A stretch of 13,324 bases of DNA from a bacterium (GTDB taxonomy: Bacteria > Bacillota_I > Bacilli_A > Acholeplasmatales > Acholeplasmataceae): NCBI GenBank assembly GCA_018623895.1, contig JAAZUY010000009.1, positions 1 to 13,324 of the forward strand. Reading direction: 5' to 3'. Of this stretch, positions 7,162 through 13,324 are shown piece by piece (within the stretch, counting starts at the first letter, position 1; each line of letters begins with the position of its first letter). The notes under the pieces were generated by a model. It was not told where the DNA came from and searched no databases. It saw nothing but the letters and a program-made list of their open reading frames with translations. The position numbers were made by a program, and so were the translations under genes.

Positions 7162-8454
7162 ATGCCATTTATAAGTGATATTTATGCAAGAGAAGTTATA
7201 GATTCAAGAGGAAATCCAACTGTAGAGGTTGAAGTTTTTACTGAATCAGGAGCATTTGGAAGAGCAATAGTTCCAAGTGGTGCATCAACTGGAGAACATG
7301 AAGCAGTGGAATTAAGGGATGGTGATCCTAAAAGATATTTTGGAAAAGGTGTATTAAAAGCTGTAGAAAATGTTAATAAAATTATAGCAGAGCAATTAAT
7401 AGGCTTTGATGTAACTGACCAAAATGGAATAGATAAAAGAATGTTAGAATTAGACGGAACAGAAAATAAGTCTAAACTTGGTGCTAATGCAATTTTAGGA
7501 GTATCAATGGCTTCTGCAAAAGCTGCTTCAAATTATTTAGGCTTAGAATTATTTAATTATTTAGGCGGTTTTAATGCCAAAGAGTTGCCTGTTCCAATGA
7601 TGAACATTCTCAATGGAGGGTCTCATGCGGATAACAGTGTTGATTTTCAAGAGTTCATGATAATGCCTACCGGTGCCAAATCAATCAAAGAAGCTGTAAG
7701 AATGGGTTCTGAAGTTTTTCATAGTCTAAAAAAAGTATTAAAATCCCAAGGCCACAATACCTCAGTTGGAGATGAAGGCGGTTTTGCCCCCAACTTAAGT
7801 TCTAATGAAGAAGCTTTAAAAGTTATTTTAGAGGCGATAAAAGTTGCGGGATATAAGCCAGGAGAAGACATTTTTCTTGCCATGGATGTAGCATCATCTG
7901 AATTTTATGATAAGAAAACTAAAACTTATGTGCTTGAGGGAGAAGGGAATAAAAAATTAACTTCAAAAGAAATGGTTAAATTTTATCAAGACCTTTGTTC
8001 AAAATATCCAATAATTTCAATTGAAGATGGATTAGATGAAAATGATTGGGAAGGATGGAAGTATCTTACAGAGAAGTTGGGAGATAAGATCCAGTTAGTT
8101 GGTGACGATTTATTTGTAACAAATACTAAGAGACTTAAAGAGGGAATTGATATGGGTGTAGGAAATTCAATCTTAGTTAAAGTTAACCAAATTGGAACAT
8201 TAACAGAGACATTTGAAGCTATTGAAATGGCTAAAAAGTCAGGATATACAGCAGTTATTTCTCATAGAAGTGGTGAATCTGAAGACACTTCTATTGCTGA
8301 TATTGCAGTTGCGATGAACACCGGTCAAATAAAAACAGGAAGCTTATCCAGAACTGATAGGATTGCAAAATATAATCAGTTAATAAGAATCGAAGACCAA
8401 TTGGAAGAGACTGCTCAATATAAAGGAATTAAAACCTTTTATAATCTAAAATAG
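7162..8454 (+). CDS. eno: Enolase (phosphopyruvate hydratase)
   Basis: Enolase dehydrates 2-phosphoglycerate to phosphoenolpyruvate in the cytoplasm and is also a known partner of RNA-degrading complexes. The 430-residue length is normal. The catalytic pair is E205 (GDEGGFAPN) and K340 (NSILVKVNQIGTL). The Mg ligands are D242 (AMDVASSEFY), E288 (SIEDGLDENDW) and D315 (GDDLFVTN). The substrate loop SGASTGEHEA lies near the N-terminus and the signature SHRSGESEDTSIADIAVA in the C-terminal barrel. The ATG at 7162 has AAGGAG eight bases upstream. The gene is divergent from gpmI and is closed by an intrinsic terminator. Base use looks slightly less AT-rich than the neighbours, as expected of a highly expressed gene. 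Confidence 0.99.
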   Translation: MPFISDIYAREVIDSRGNPTVEVEVFTESGAFGRAIVPSGASTGEHEAVELRDGDPKRYFGKGVLKAVENVNKIIAEQLIGFDVTDQNGIDKRMLELDGTENKSKLGANAILGVSMASAKAASNYLGLELFNYLGGFNAKELPVPMMNILNGGSHADNSVDFQEFMIMPTGAKSIKEAVRMGSEVFHSLKKVLKSQGHNTSVGDEGGFAPNLSSNEEALKVILEAIKVAGYKPGEDIFLAMDVASSEFYDKKTKTYVLEGEGNKKLTSKEMVKFYQDLCSKYPIISIEDGLDENDWEGWKYLTEKLGDKIQLVGDDLFVTNTKRLKEGIDMGVGNSILVKVNQIGTLTETFEAIEMAKKSGYTAVISHRSGESEDTSIADIAVAMNTGQIKTGSLSRTDRIAKYNQLIRIEDQLEETAQYKGIKTFYNLK

Positions 8455-8462
8455 ATTCTACT

Positions 8463-8487
8463 GGCAAGAAATTTTCTTGCCTTTTTT
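8463..8487 (+). terminator. Intrinsic terminator after eno
   Basis: A perfect 8-base-pair hairpin, GGCAAGAA and TTCTTGCC around a three-base loop (8463-8481), is followed directly by six T residues (8482-8487). It begins 9 bases after the eno stop codon. It is the most GC-rich intergenic element in the window and a textbook Rho-independent terminator. It sits only 24 bases before smpB. Confidence 0.92.
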
Positions 8488-8500
8488 GATAGTAATAAAT

Positions 8501-8505
8501 AGGAG
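8501..8505 (+). promoter_or_regulatory. smpB ribosome binding site supporting a TTG start
   Basis: AGGAG lies six bases before the TTG at 8512. No ATG or GTG is in frame close by, and the TTG gives the family-typical SmpB N-terminus, so the TTG start is well supported. Confidence 0.7.
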
Positions 8506-8511
8506 CAAGCT

Positions 8512-8955
8512 TTGAAAAATATAGTAATTAATAAAAAAGTTAGGCATGATTATTTTATTGAAGAAACTTATGAAGCAGGACTAATTTTAAAGGGTTCTGA
8601 AATAAAATCTATTCGTGAAAAAAAAGTAAATATCGAAGGGGCATATGTCTTAGTAAAAAATAATGAAGCTTTTTTAATAAATATGCATATTGCGAAATAT
8701 AAATTTTCCTCTGTCGATTTTGACGAAAATAGAACTAGAAAGTTACTGCTAAATAAAAATCAAATTTTAAAATTAAAAGAAAATAAAAAAAAATTTAACT
8801 TTACTATAGTGCCTTTAAGGTTGTATATAAAAGATAGTCTTGCTAAAATAGAGATAGCTCTTGCAAAAGGAAAAAAACTTTACGATAAGAGAAAAAGTAT
8901 AGCTGAAAAGGATATTAAAAGAAAAATTGAAAAAAGACATAAGATTAGAGTCTGA
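8512..8955 (+). CDS. smpB: SsrA-binding protein SmpB
   Basis: SmpB binds tmRNA and delivers it to ribosomes stalled on broken mRNA, so that the nascent chain is tagged and the ribosome freed. At 147 residues it is slightly short. Typical blocks are NKKVRHDYFIEETYEAGLILKGSEIKSIR at the N-terminus, then NIEGAYVLVKNNEAFLINMHIAKY and DENRTRKLLLNK. The basic C-terminal tail (about 120-147, rich in Lys and Arg) is the part that enters the empty decoding centre. The start is TTG with a good AGGAG and the stop is TGA. Only 24 bases separate the eno terminator from the start, so the promoter is unclear: read-through, or a very compact promoter. The last 29 bases overlap the next gene. The tmRNA gene is not in the window. 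Confidence 0.96.
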   Translation: MKNIVINKKVRHDYFIEETYEAGLILKGSEIKSIREKKVNIEGAYVLVKNNEAFLINMHIAKYKFSSVDFDENRTRKLLLNKNQILKLKENKKKFNFTIVPLRLYIKDSLAKIEIALAKGKKLYDKRKSIAEKDIKRKIEKRHKIRV

Positions 8956-9400
8956 AAATTCAATAAATTTTTATAAGTTTGAGGATCTAAGCCCCTCACA
9001 ACTATATGACATTTTTAATTTAAGACTTAGTGTTTTTGTTACAGAACAAAAAATTTTGTATGTTGATACTGATTATTATGATCAAGATGCAGATCATTGG
9101 CTTTTTCACAATAAAGGTAAATTAAAAAGTTATGCCAGAGTAATTAAACCGGGAAAAAAATATGATTTTTTTTCAATTGGAAGAGTTGTTACAGAGAAAA
9201 AAAGTAGAAATAAAGGATATTCAAGCAGACTTATTAATAAGATAATTAATCATTATAAAAAAGACTTCATTATTTCTGCACAATACCAATTAGTTAATTT
9301 TTACGAAAAATTTGGATTTAAGGTTGATTCAAAACCATACATTGAAGAGGGCCTTAAACATGTTAAAATGAAATTATTATATAAGGTGGAAAATCATTAA
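8927..9400 (+). CDS. GNAT-family N-acetyltransferase, ElaA-like
   Basis: This is a predicted acetyl-CoA-dependent N-acetyltransferase of 157 residues. The pattern LSPSQLYDIFNLRLSVFVTEQ (about 20-40), then YARVIKPG, IGRVVTEKKSRNKGYSSRL (acetyl-CoA-binding motif A with its R-x-x-G-x segment) and SAQYQLVNFYEKFGF near the C-terminus resembles E. coli ElaA. The acceptor substrate of that group is not established. The only usable start in frame is TTG at 8927, inside smpB; it overlaps 29 bases in another frame and has no good Shine-Dalgarno sequence. Translation probably depends on ribosomes finishing smpB. The gene ends six bases before alaS. In Bacillus no acetyltransferase sits at this place, so this is a local insertion into the cluster. 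Confidence 0.85.
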   Translation: MKKDIRLESENSINFYKFEDLSPSQLYDIFNLRLSVFVTEQKILYVDTDYYDQDADHWLFHNKGKLKSYARVIKPGKKYDFFSIGRVVTEKKSRNKGYSSRLINKIINHYKKDFIISAQYQLVNFYEKFGFKVDSKPYIEEGLKHVKMKLLYKVENH

Positions 9401-9406
9401 ATTTTT

Positions 9407-11980
9407 ATGAAATATTTAAGTTCAAAGGAAATAAGGAATTTATTTCTAAACTTCTTTCAGAAATTAAATCACAAGGTTGAAAAATCAGCATCATTGGTGC
9501 CAGTAAATGACAAGTCATTATTATGGATAAATTCTGGAGTTGCTGCAATAAAAGATTTTTTTGACGGAACCAAAAAACCGTCTTCTAAAAGAATTGTTAA
9601 TATTCAAAAATGTATAAGAACAAATGATATAGATAACGTCGGACTTACATCAAGACATCATACATTTTTTGAGATGCTTGGAAATTTTTCGATTGGAGAC
9701 TATTTTAAAGATCAAGCAATTGAGTATGCTTTTGAACTTTTGACTTCTAAAGATTTTTTTGATATCAACAAAAATAAACTATTTATGACATACCATCCTT
9801 CAGATCAAAGCACCCTTAATAAGTGGAAGAGTCTCGGGATCGATGAAAATCATTTGATTCCACTAGAAGCCAATTTTTGGGAGATTGGTAGTGGTCCATG
9901 TGGACCAGATACTGAAATCTTTTTTGATCGAGGACCAGCATTTGATTCTAGAGGGATTGATTTAATCATTAATGAGATTGACAATGAGAGATATGTAGAA
10001 ATTTGGAATATAGTATTTTCACAATTTAATTCTACTGAGGGACTTGAAAGAAAAAATTACCCAGAACTTCCACAAAAAAACATTGATACTGGGGCAGGAT
10101 TAGAGAGATGGGCATCAATATTTCAGAATACAAAGACCAACTTTGAAACCGATCTTTTTCTTCCAATTATTAACAAAATAGAAAAAATATCAGGGATTAA
10201 ATATAATTACCAAGAACAATTTAGAGTTATTGCTGATCATATTAAAACAATAGTATTTGCTATATCTGACGGAGTAGTTTTATCAAATGAAGGAAGAGGA
10301 TACGTTCTTAGAAGGTTATTAAGAAGAGCTGTAAAAAAAGGTATTGAATTAAATCTTAAAGAACCATTTTTGTATGAATTAGTTTCAACTGTCATTAATC
10401 TTATGAAAGATGAATACCCAAAATTATTATTATCAGATAAAATTGTAAGAAAAGTAATAAAGATGGAAGAAGAAAAATTTTTTAAAACAATTTTTGAAGG
10501 TGAAAAATTATTAAATAACGAATTAAAAAATACATCTGAAGTTCTTTCAGGATCTATTGCATTTAAATTGTACGATACTTATGGATTTCCGATTGAATTA
10601 ACTGAAGAATATTCAAAAGAAAAGAATATTCGAATTGATAAGGAAGAATTTCAGAGATGCATGGAAATTCAAAGAAAACGATCAAGAGATAGCATTAAAA
10701 GAGTAGATTCAATGTCAGATCAAGATCAGAACTATTTAAGTTTCAAATCAAAATCAGAATTTATAGGTTATGATTCTATGAAATCAGATTCAAAAATTAT
10801 TGGAATATTTGAAAAGGGTGTTGTTTTAGATAAAACTCCATTTTATGCTTCTAGTGGAGGTCAAAAAGCTGATTTTGGAACTATTCAAGGTTTTGATGTT
10901 GAAAATGTAATTAAGCTTCCAAATAATCAACATCTTCATATGATACGTAATCACAATCTTAAATTGAATGATAAAGTTTATGCTAAAGTTGATGAGCTAA
11001 AAAGAGACTCGGTAAGTAGAAATCATTCAGCGGCACATTTATTTCACCAAGCAATAAGAGAGTTATTAGGAGATCATTCAAGCCAAAAAGGACAACAAGT
11101 TTCTGAGAATTCATGGAGATTTGATTTTAATCATTATGAAAATCTATCTGAAAAACAAATCATTCAAATTGAAAATTTAGTAAACCATCATATAAAAATT
11201 AATCCACACACAGTTGATATATACGAAACAAGTTTAGAAGAGGCAATAAACGCTGGCGCTTTGGCAAATTTTGGAGATAAATATGGTGATGTTGTTAGAG
11301 TTGTAGATATGGGATGGTCTATAGAATTATGTGGCGGCACACATGTGCAAAAAACTCAAGATATAAAAAAATTCTGTATATCAAGTTATTCATCCATTGG
11401 ATCAGGTATTTACAGAATGGAAGGTGTAACCGGAGATCACATTAATCAAAAAAATTCAGGTTATTTATCATCTTATTTTGTTGAAATAAAAAAACTAAGA
11501 AAAAAGATATCTGATAAAAATTATAATATTAGTTTAAAAGAACCAGATATTATTGGATCGTACTTAGATATTATAAATCTCAGATCATATATCAAAGAAA
11601 TTCAAAATAAAATTAAGATTGAAGATAAAAAGAGTTTGGAAATAAGTAACGATTGGATTTCTGAAACAATAGAGCTCAATAAAATTGATAAGAGCAAAAA
11701 AAGTCAGGTAATAAAAATTATTGATCTTCCAAAAAATATGATCAGGAATGTAACTGACAAGATTTTTGAAAAATTAAATCTTAACGAATGTATTTTGGTT
11801 ATAAAAAATCAGGATAATATTTACTATTCAGTTAAATCTAGAATAGATACTGCAAGAGATTGGATTCAGAGATTAAATATTTATTTCAGTGGATCTGGTG
11901 GAGGAAATAGCAAGTTCTGTCAGGGGGGCTCAAAAATAAATGCAGATCGAATCAAAAAATATGAAGAGTTTGACTTATGA
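9407..11980 (+). CDS. alaS: Alanyl-tRNA synthetase
   Basis: AlaS charges tRNA-Ala and clears mischarged Ser- and Gly-tRNA-Ala. Its 857 residues are near full length (about 875 in E. coli). The class II catalytic domain shows SASLVPVNDKSLLWINSG, RTNDIDNVGLTSRHHTFFEMLGNFSIGDYF (motif 2 region) and GRGYVLRRLLRRA (motif 3). The editing domain keeps its zinc ligands: H540 and H544 in HSAAH, C642 and H646 in CGGTH. The C-Ala domain ends with SGSGGGNSKFCQGGSK, a variant of the usual glycine-rich GGGGRPDMAQAGG-type motif. The ATG at 9407 gives the exact family N-terminus, but the only purine-rich element (AAGGTGG, 9383-9389) is 17 bases away, so coupling with the acetyltransferase gene is likely. The TGA stop overlaps the ruvX ATG. 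Confidence 0.98.
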   Translation: MKYLSSKEIRNLFLNFFQKLNHKVEKSASLVPVNDKSLLWINSGVAAIKDFFDGTKKPSSKRIVNIQKCIRTNDIDNVGLTSRHHTFFEMLGNFSIGDYFKDQAIEYAFELLTSKDFFDINKNKLFMTYHPSDQSTLNKWKSLGIDENHLIPLEANFWEIGSGPCGPDTEIFFDRGPAFDSRGIDLIINEIDNERYVEIWNIVFSQFNSTEGLERKNYPELPQKNIDTGAGLERWASIFQNTKTNFETDLFLPIINKIEKISGIKYNYQEQFRVIADHIKTIVFAISDGVVLSNEGRGYVLRRLLRRAVKKGIELNLKEPFLYELVSTVINLMKDEYPKLLLSDKIVRKVIKMEEEKFFKTIFEGEKLLNNELKNTSEVLSGSIAFKLYDTYGFPIELTEEYSKEKNIRIDKEEFQRCMEIQRKRSRDSIKRVDSMSDQDQNYLSFKSKSEFIGYDSMKSDSKIIGIFEKGVVLDKTPFYASSGGQKADFGTIQGFDVENVIKLPNNQHLHMIRNHNLKLNDKVYAKVDELKRDSVSRNHSAAHLFHQAIRELLGDHSSQKGQQVSENSWRFDFNHYENLSEKQIIQIENLVNHHIKINPHTVDIYETSLEEAINAGALANFGDKYGDVVRVVDMGWSIELCGGTHVQKTQDIKKFCISSYSSIGSGIYRMEGVTGDHINQKNSGYLSSYFVEIKKLRKKISDKNYNISLKEPDIIGSYLDIINLRSYIKEIQNKIKIEDKKSLEISNDWISETIELNKIDKSKKSQVIKIIDLPKNMIRNVTDKIFEKLNLNECILVIKNQDNIYYSVKSRIDTARDWIQRLNIYFSGSGGGNSKFCQGGSKINADRIKKYEEFDL

Positions 11981-12387
11981 ATAAATATCTTGGATTAGAT
12001 GTTGGTACGAAAACTCTTGGACTTTCTATAAGTTTATCTGGTATTATTGCTTCACCCTTAGAAACTCTAAGATTTGAAGAATACAATTATCAAGTTCCAA
12101 TAAATTATGTAAAAGAATTAATAAAAAAACATAAAATTACAGATGTTGTGATAGGCTTTCCAAAACATATGAATAATGATTTAAGTAAAACTAGTGAAAT
12201 ATCAATAATCTATAAAAATAAGTTGAACCATATTAATACACATCTTTGGGATGAAAGATTATCTACAAAAACCGCTTATCAAATTATGAATAGAAATAAA
12301 CTTTCTGTCAAAAAGAAAAAAAAACAAAAAGATACCATTTCTGCAGTAATAATTCTACAGAACTTTCTTAATCAAACTAATTCTTAA
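11977..12387 (+). CDS. ruvX: Holliday junction resolvase-like protein RuvX (YqgF)
   Basis: This RNase H-fold nuclease of the YqgF/RuvX family is 136 residues, a normal length. Members have been linked to 16S rRNA 5'-end maturation and to Holliday junction resolution. The acidic active site is visible: D8 (GLDVGTKTLGLS), E93 (HLWDERLST) and D119 (KQKDTISAVIILQNFL). VVIGFPKHMNND is the conserved central strand and loop. The ATG overlaps the alaS stop in an ATGA, so the two are translationally coupled. alaS followed by ruvX is a long-conserved Bacillota arrangement; in Bacillus one small gene lies between them and is absent here. A run of nine A residues (12316-12324) encodes the lysine-rich loop before D119. 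The frame is intact across it. Confidence 0.95.
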   Translation: MNKYLGLDVGTKTLGLSISLSGIIASPLETLRFEEYNYQVPINYVKELIKKHKITDVVIGFPKHMNNDLSKTSEISIIYKNKLNHINTHLWDERLSTKTAYQIMNRNKLSVKKKKKQKDTISAVIILQNFLNQTNS

Positions 12388-12398
12388 GGAAAAAAGAA

Positions 12399-12413
12399 TT
12401 GTTACACAGTTAA
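12399..12413 (+). other. Four-codon frame ending in TAA, possible broken N-terminus of the methyltransferase gene
   Basis: TTG at 12399 follows AAGGA (12386-12390, overlapping the ruvX stop) at eight bases and reads Met-Leu-His-Ser, then TAA at 12411. The same frame continues downstream as IFNKLEEKIIYDSNIQ and on into the methyltransferase without another stop. This is therefore either the remnant of the original start, cut by a nonsense mutation, or a minimal leader peptide. Confidence 0.4.
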
Positions 12414-12427
12414 ATATTTAATAAATT

Positions 12428-12432
12428 AGAGG
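12428..12432 (+). promoter_or_regulatory. Ribosome binding site before two ATT codons
   Basis: AGAGG is followed by ATT codons at 12438 (5-base spacing) and 12441 (8-base spacing), both in the methyltransferase frame. It is the only good Shine-Dalgarno sequence within reach of this gene downstream of the TAA at 12411. It therefore favours a non-canonical ATT start over the unsupported TTG at 12531. Confidence 0.45.
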
Positions 12433-12440
12433 AAAAGATT

Positions 12441-13019
12441 ATTTACGATTCAAATATACAAATTAGTGATATAAGAGAAGAAGCTCTTCATTTAAATATC
12501 CCAATAATAAAAAAAGAAACTGAAAAAGAATTGATTAAAATTATAAAAAAGTATAATATAAAAAGTATACTTGAAATAGGAACTGCGAATTCATATAGTT
12601 CCCATATATTTGCTAGATACGGAGCCAAAGTTTTATCTTTAGAAAAGAATTATAAAATGTATAATTTGGCTTTGAAAAATTTAATTAATTCAAAACTAAA
12701 TAAAAACATTCAAGTTTTATTTAAAGATGCCCTTCTTTATGATACAAATAAAAAATTTGATATGATTTTTATTGATGGCTCAAAAACAAACTATTTAAAA
12801 TTTTTTCAAAAATTTCAAAATAATTTAAACCATAAAGGAATTATAATTACTGATAACATTAATTTTCACAAATTAAAAATTGAAGAAGTTAATAGAAGAA
12901 CTAAAAAAATATTATTAAGAATTAATGAATATAAAGAATTTTTAAAAAAAAACAAAATATTTAAAACAATATTTTTAGATGTTGGAGATGGAATAAGTAT
13001 ATCAAAGAAAGTAAAATAA
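12441..13019 (+). CDS. trmR: TrmR-like (YrrM) O-methyltransferase, start uncertain, possibly non-canonical ATT
   Basis: This is a class I SAM-dependent methyltransferase of the YrrM/TrmR family, which in B. subtilis methylates 5-hydroxyuridine at tRNA position 34 to 5-methoxyuridine. Motif I is LEIGTANSYSS, where relatives usually have GTAxGYS, so one glycine is replaced by Ser. Next come VLSLEKNYKMY (acidic SAM-ribose strand), FKDALLYD, FDMIFIDGSKTNYLKFF (metal and catalytic Asp region) and IIITDNINFH. The first standard start, TTG 12531, has no ribosome site and would drop family-typical sequence, including REEALHLNIPIIKKET. That sequence is in frame back to a TAA at 12411, so I place the start at ATT 12441 (192 residues) behind AGAGG. 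Alternatives are TTG 12531 (162 residues), ATT 12438, or a pseudogene. Its place after ruvX and before greA supports the family call. Confidence 0.75.
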   Translation: MYDSNIQISDIREEALHLNIPIIKKETEKELIKIIKKYNIKSILEIGTANSYSSHIFARYGAKVLSLEKNYKMYNLALKNLINSKLNKNIQVLFKDALLYDTNKKFDMIFIDGSKTNYLKFFQKFQNNLNHKGIIITDNINFHKLKIEEVNRRTKKILLRINEYKEFLKKNKIFKTIFLDVGDGISISKKVK

Positions 13020-13062
13020 ATTTGATTATTTATTAAATTAGTATTAATTTTAAGTAATAAAA

Positions 13063-13070
13063 TGTATAAT
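13063..13070 (+). promoter_or_regulatory. Candidate -10 box of the greA promoter
   Basis: TGTATAAT ends 24 bases before the greA ATG and leaves room for only a short leader containing GAGGAG. It is identical to the boxes before gpmI and gcvT. No clear -35 is seen. It lies in the 75-base gap after the methyltransferase gene, which has no convincing terminator, so greA may be read both from here and from upstream. Confidence 0.5.
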
Positions 13071-13094
13071 AAATTGATTAATGAGGAGAAAAAA

Positions 13095-13324
13095 ATGTCG
13101 CTAAAAAATAAAAAAATTTTTCAACTAACTCAAGAAGGTTACAATGATTTAAAATTGGAATTAAAAGATTTAGTTGATATTAAGAGAGATGAGAATCTTG
13201 AAGCATTAAAAGAAGCAAGAGCTCAAGGTGACTTATCTGAAAATGCTGATTATGATGCAGCAAGAACAGAGCAAGCTCGTATTGAAGCAAGAATATCAGA
13301 AATTGAGAACATATTAAAATTTTC
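13095..13324 (+). CDS. greA: Transcription elongation factor GreA, partial (N-terminal part)
   Basis: GreA enters the RNA polymerase secondary channel and stimulates cleavage of backtracked transcripts. The first 76 codons are present; about half of the protein (usually near 158 residues) lies past the right edge. The visible part is the antiparallel coiled-coil domain: FQLTQEGYNDLKLELKDL (9-26), then ARAQGDLSENADYDAARTEQ (41-60), which holds the acidic tip residues D46 and E49 in GDLSE, and the return helix IEARISEIENIL. The ATG at 13095 is preceded by GAGGAG at good spacing. greA follows trmR here; in Bacillus other genes, including udk, lie between them. Confidence 0.97.
   Translation, partial: MSLKNKKIFQLTQEGYNDLKLELKDLVDIKRDENLEALKEARAQGDLSENADYDAARTEQARIEARISEIENILKF

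Noticed and set aside
12379..12400. Inverted repeat AATTCTT and AAGAATT around the ruvX stop, considered as a terminator
   Set aside because: The stem is 7 base pairs, mostly A-T, and is not followed by a T-run. Its loop holds the AAGGA ribosome site, so at most it could affect translation of the next gene.
13035..13050. AAATTA-GTAT-TAATTT hairpin after the methyltransferase gene, considered as a terminator
   Set aside because: It has six A-T pairs only and no T-run after it. Such repeats are expected by chance in DNA this AT-rich.
1..13324. Mobile elements, CRISPR arrays, tRNA or rRNA genes, or a defence-type accessory system
   Set aside because: No direct-repeat arrays, transposase or integrase motifs, terminal inverted repeats or structured RNA genes were seen. 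The window is almost fully occupied by recognisable housekeeping genes, with no gene-free stretch over 300 bases.

Overview
The window is strongly AT-rich bacterial chromosome with dense, short-spaced housekeeping genes and no mobile element, CRISPR array, rRNA or tRNA that I can see. The gene content points to the Bacillota/Mycoplasmatota side of the tree: glycine decarboxylase is split into GcvPA and GcvPB, the right end keeps the core of the Bacillus alaS-ruvX-trmR(yrrM)-greA cluster, and GreA carries an ARAQGDLSENADYDAAR stretch that I recall as typical of Mollicutes and relatives. TGA is used as a stop (smpB, alaS) and the Trp codons I checked are TGG, so the standard bacterial code applies and a TGA=Trp mycoplasma is unlikely. 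An Acholeplasma-, Izemoplasma- or Erysipelotrichia-like organism would fit. This placement is inference.

Left arm, minus strand (1 to about 7010, transcribed leftward): gpmI, an amidase of the amidase-signature family, then gcvT-gcvH-gcvPA-gcvPB. gcvPB runs off the left edge, with only its C-terminal end missing. Spacings are 1, 41, 5, 11 and -7 bases, so this is probably one transcription unit with an extra promoter in front of gcvT. The gcv genes supply the T, H and split P proteins of the glycine cleavage system. The L protein (dihydrolipoamide dehydrogenase) and lipoate attachment genes are not in view.

Right arm, plus strand: eno is divergent from gpmI, so the two consecutive enzymes of lower glycolysis (3-phosphoglycerate to 2-phosphoglycerate to phosphoenolpyruvate) share a 151-base intergenic region. 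A clear intrinsic terminator follows eno. Then come smpB (trans-translation), an ElaA-like GNAT acetyltransferase overlapping smpB by 29 bases, alaS, ruvX (ATGA overlap with alaS), a trmR-like tRNA methyltransferase whose 5' end is problematic, and greA, cut by the right edge.

The most interesting points are: (1) the trmR-like gene has an in-frame TAA near its expected N-terminus and no ATG/GTG/TTG start with a good ribosome site, so it either starts at ATT or is decaying; (2) three promoters share the octamer TGTATAAT placed 18-24 bases before the start codon, implying leaders barely long enough to hold the Shine-Dalgarno sequence; (3) the alaS-greA cluster lacks mltG, the yrrN/yrrO peptidase genes and udk at their Bacillus positions, hinting at genome reduction and perhaps loss of the wall. 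I found no convincing undescribed multi-gene system.
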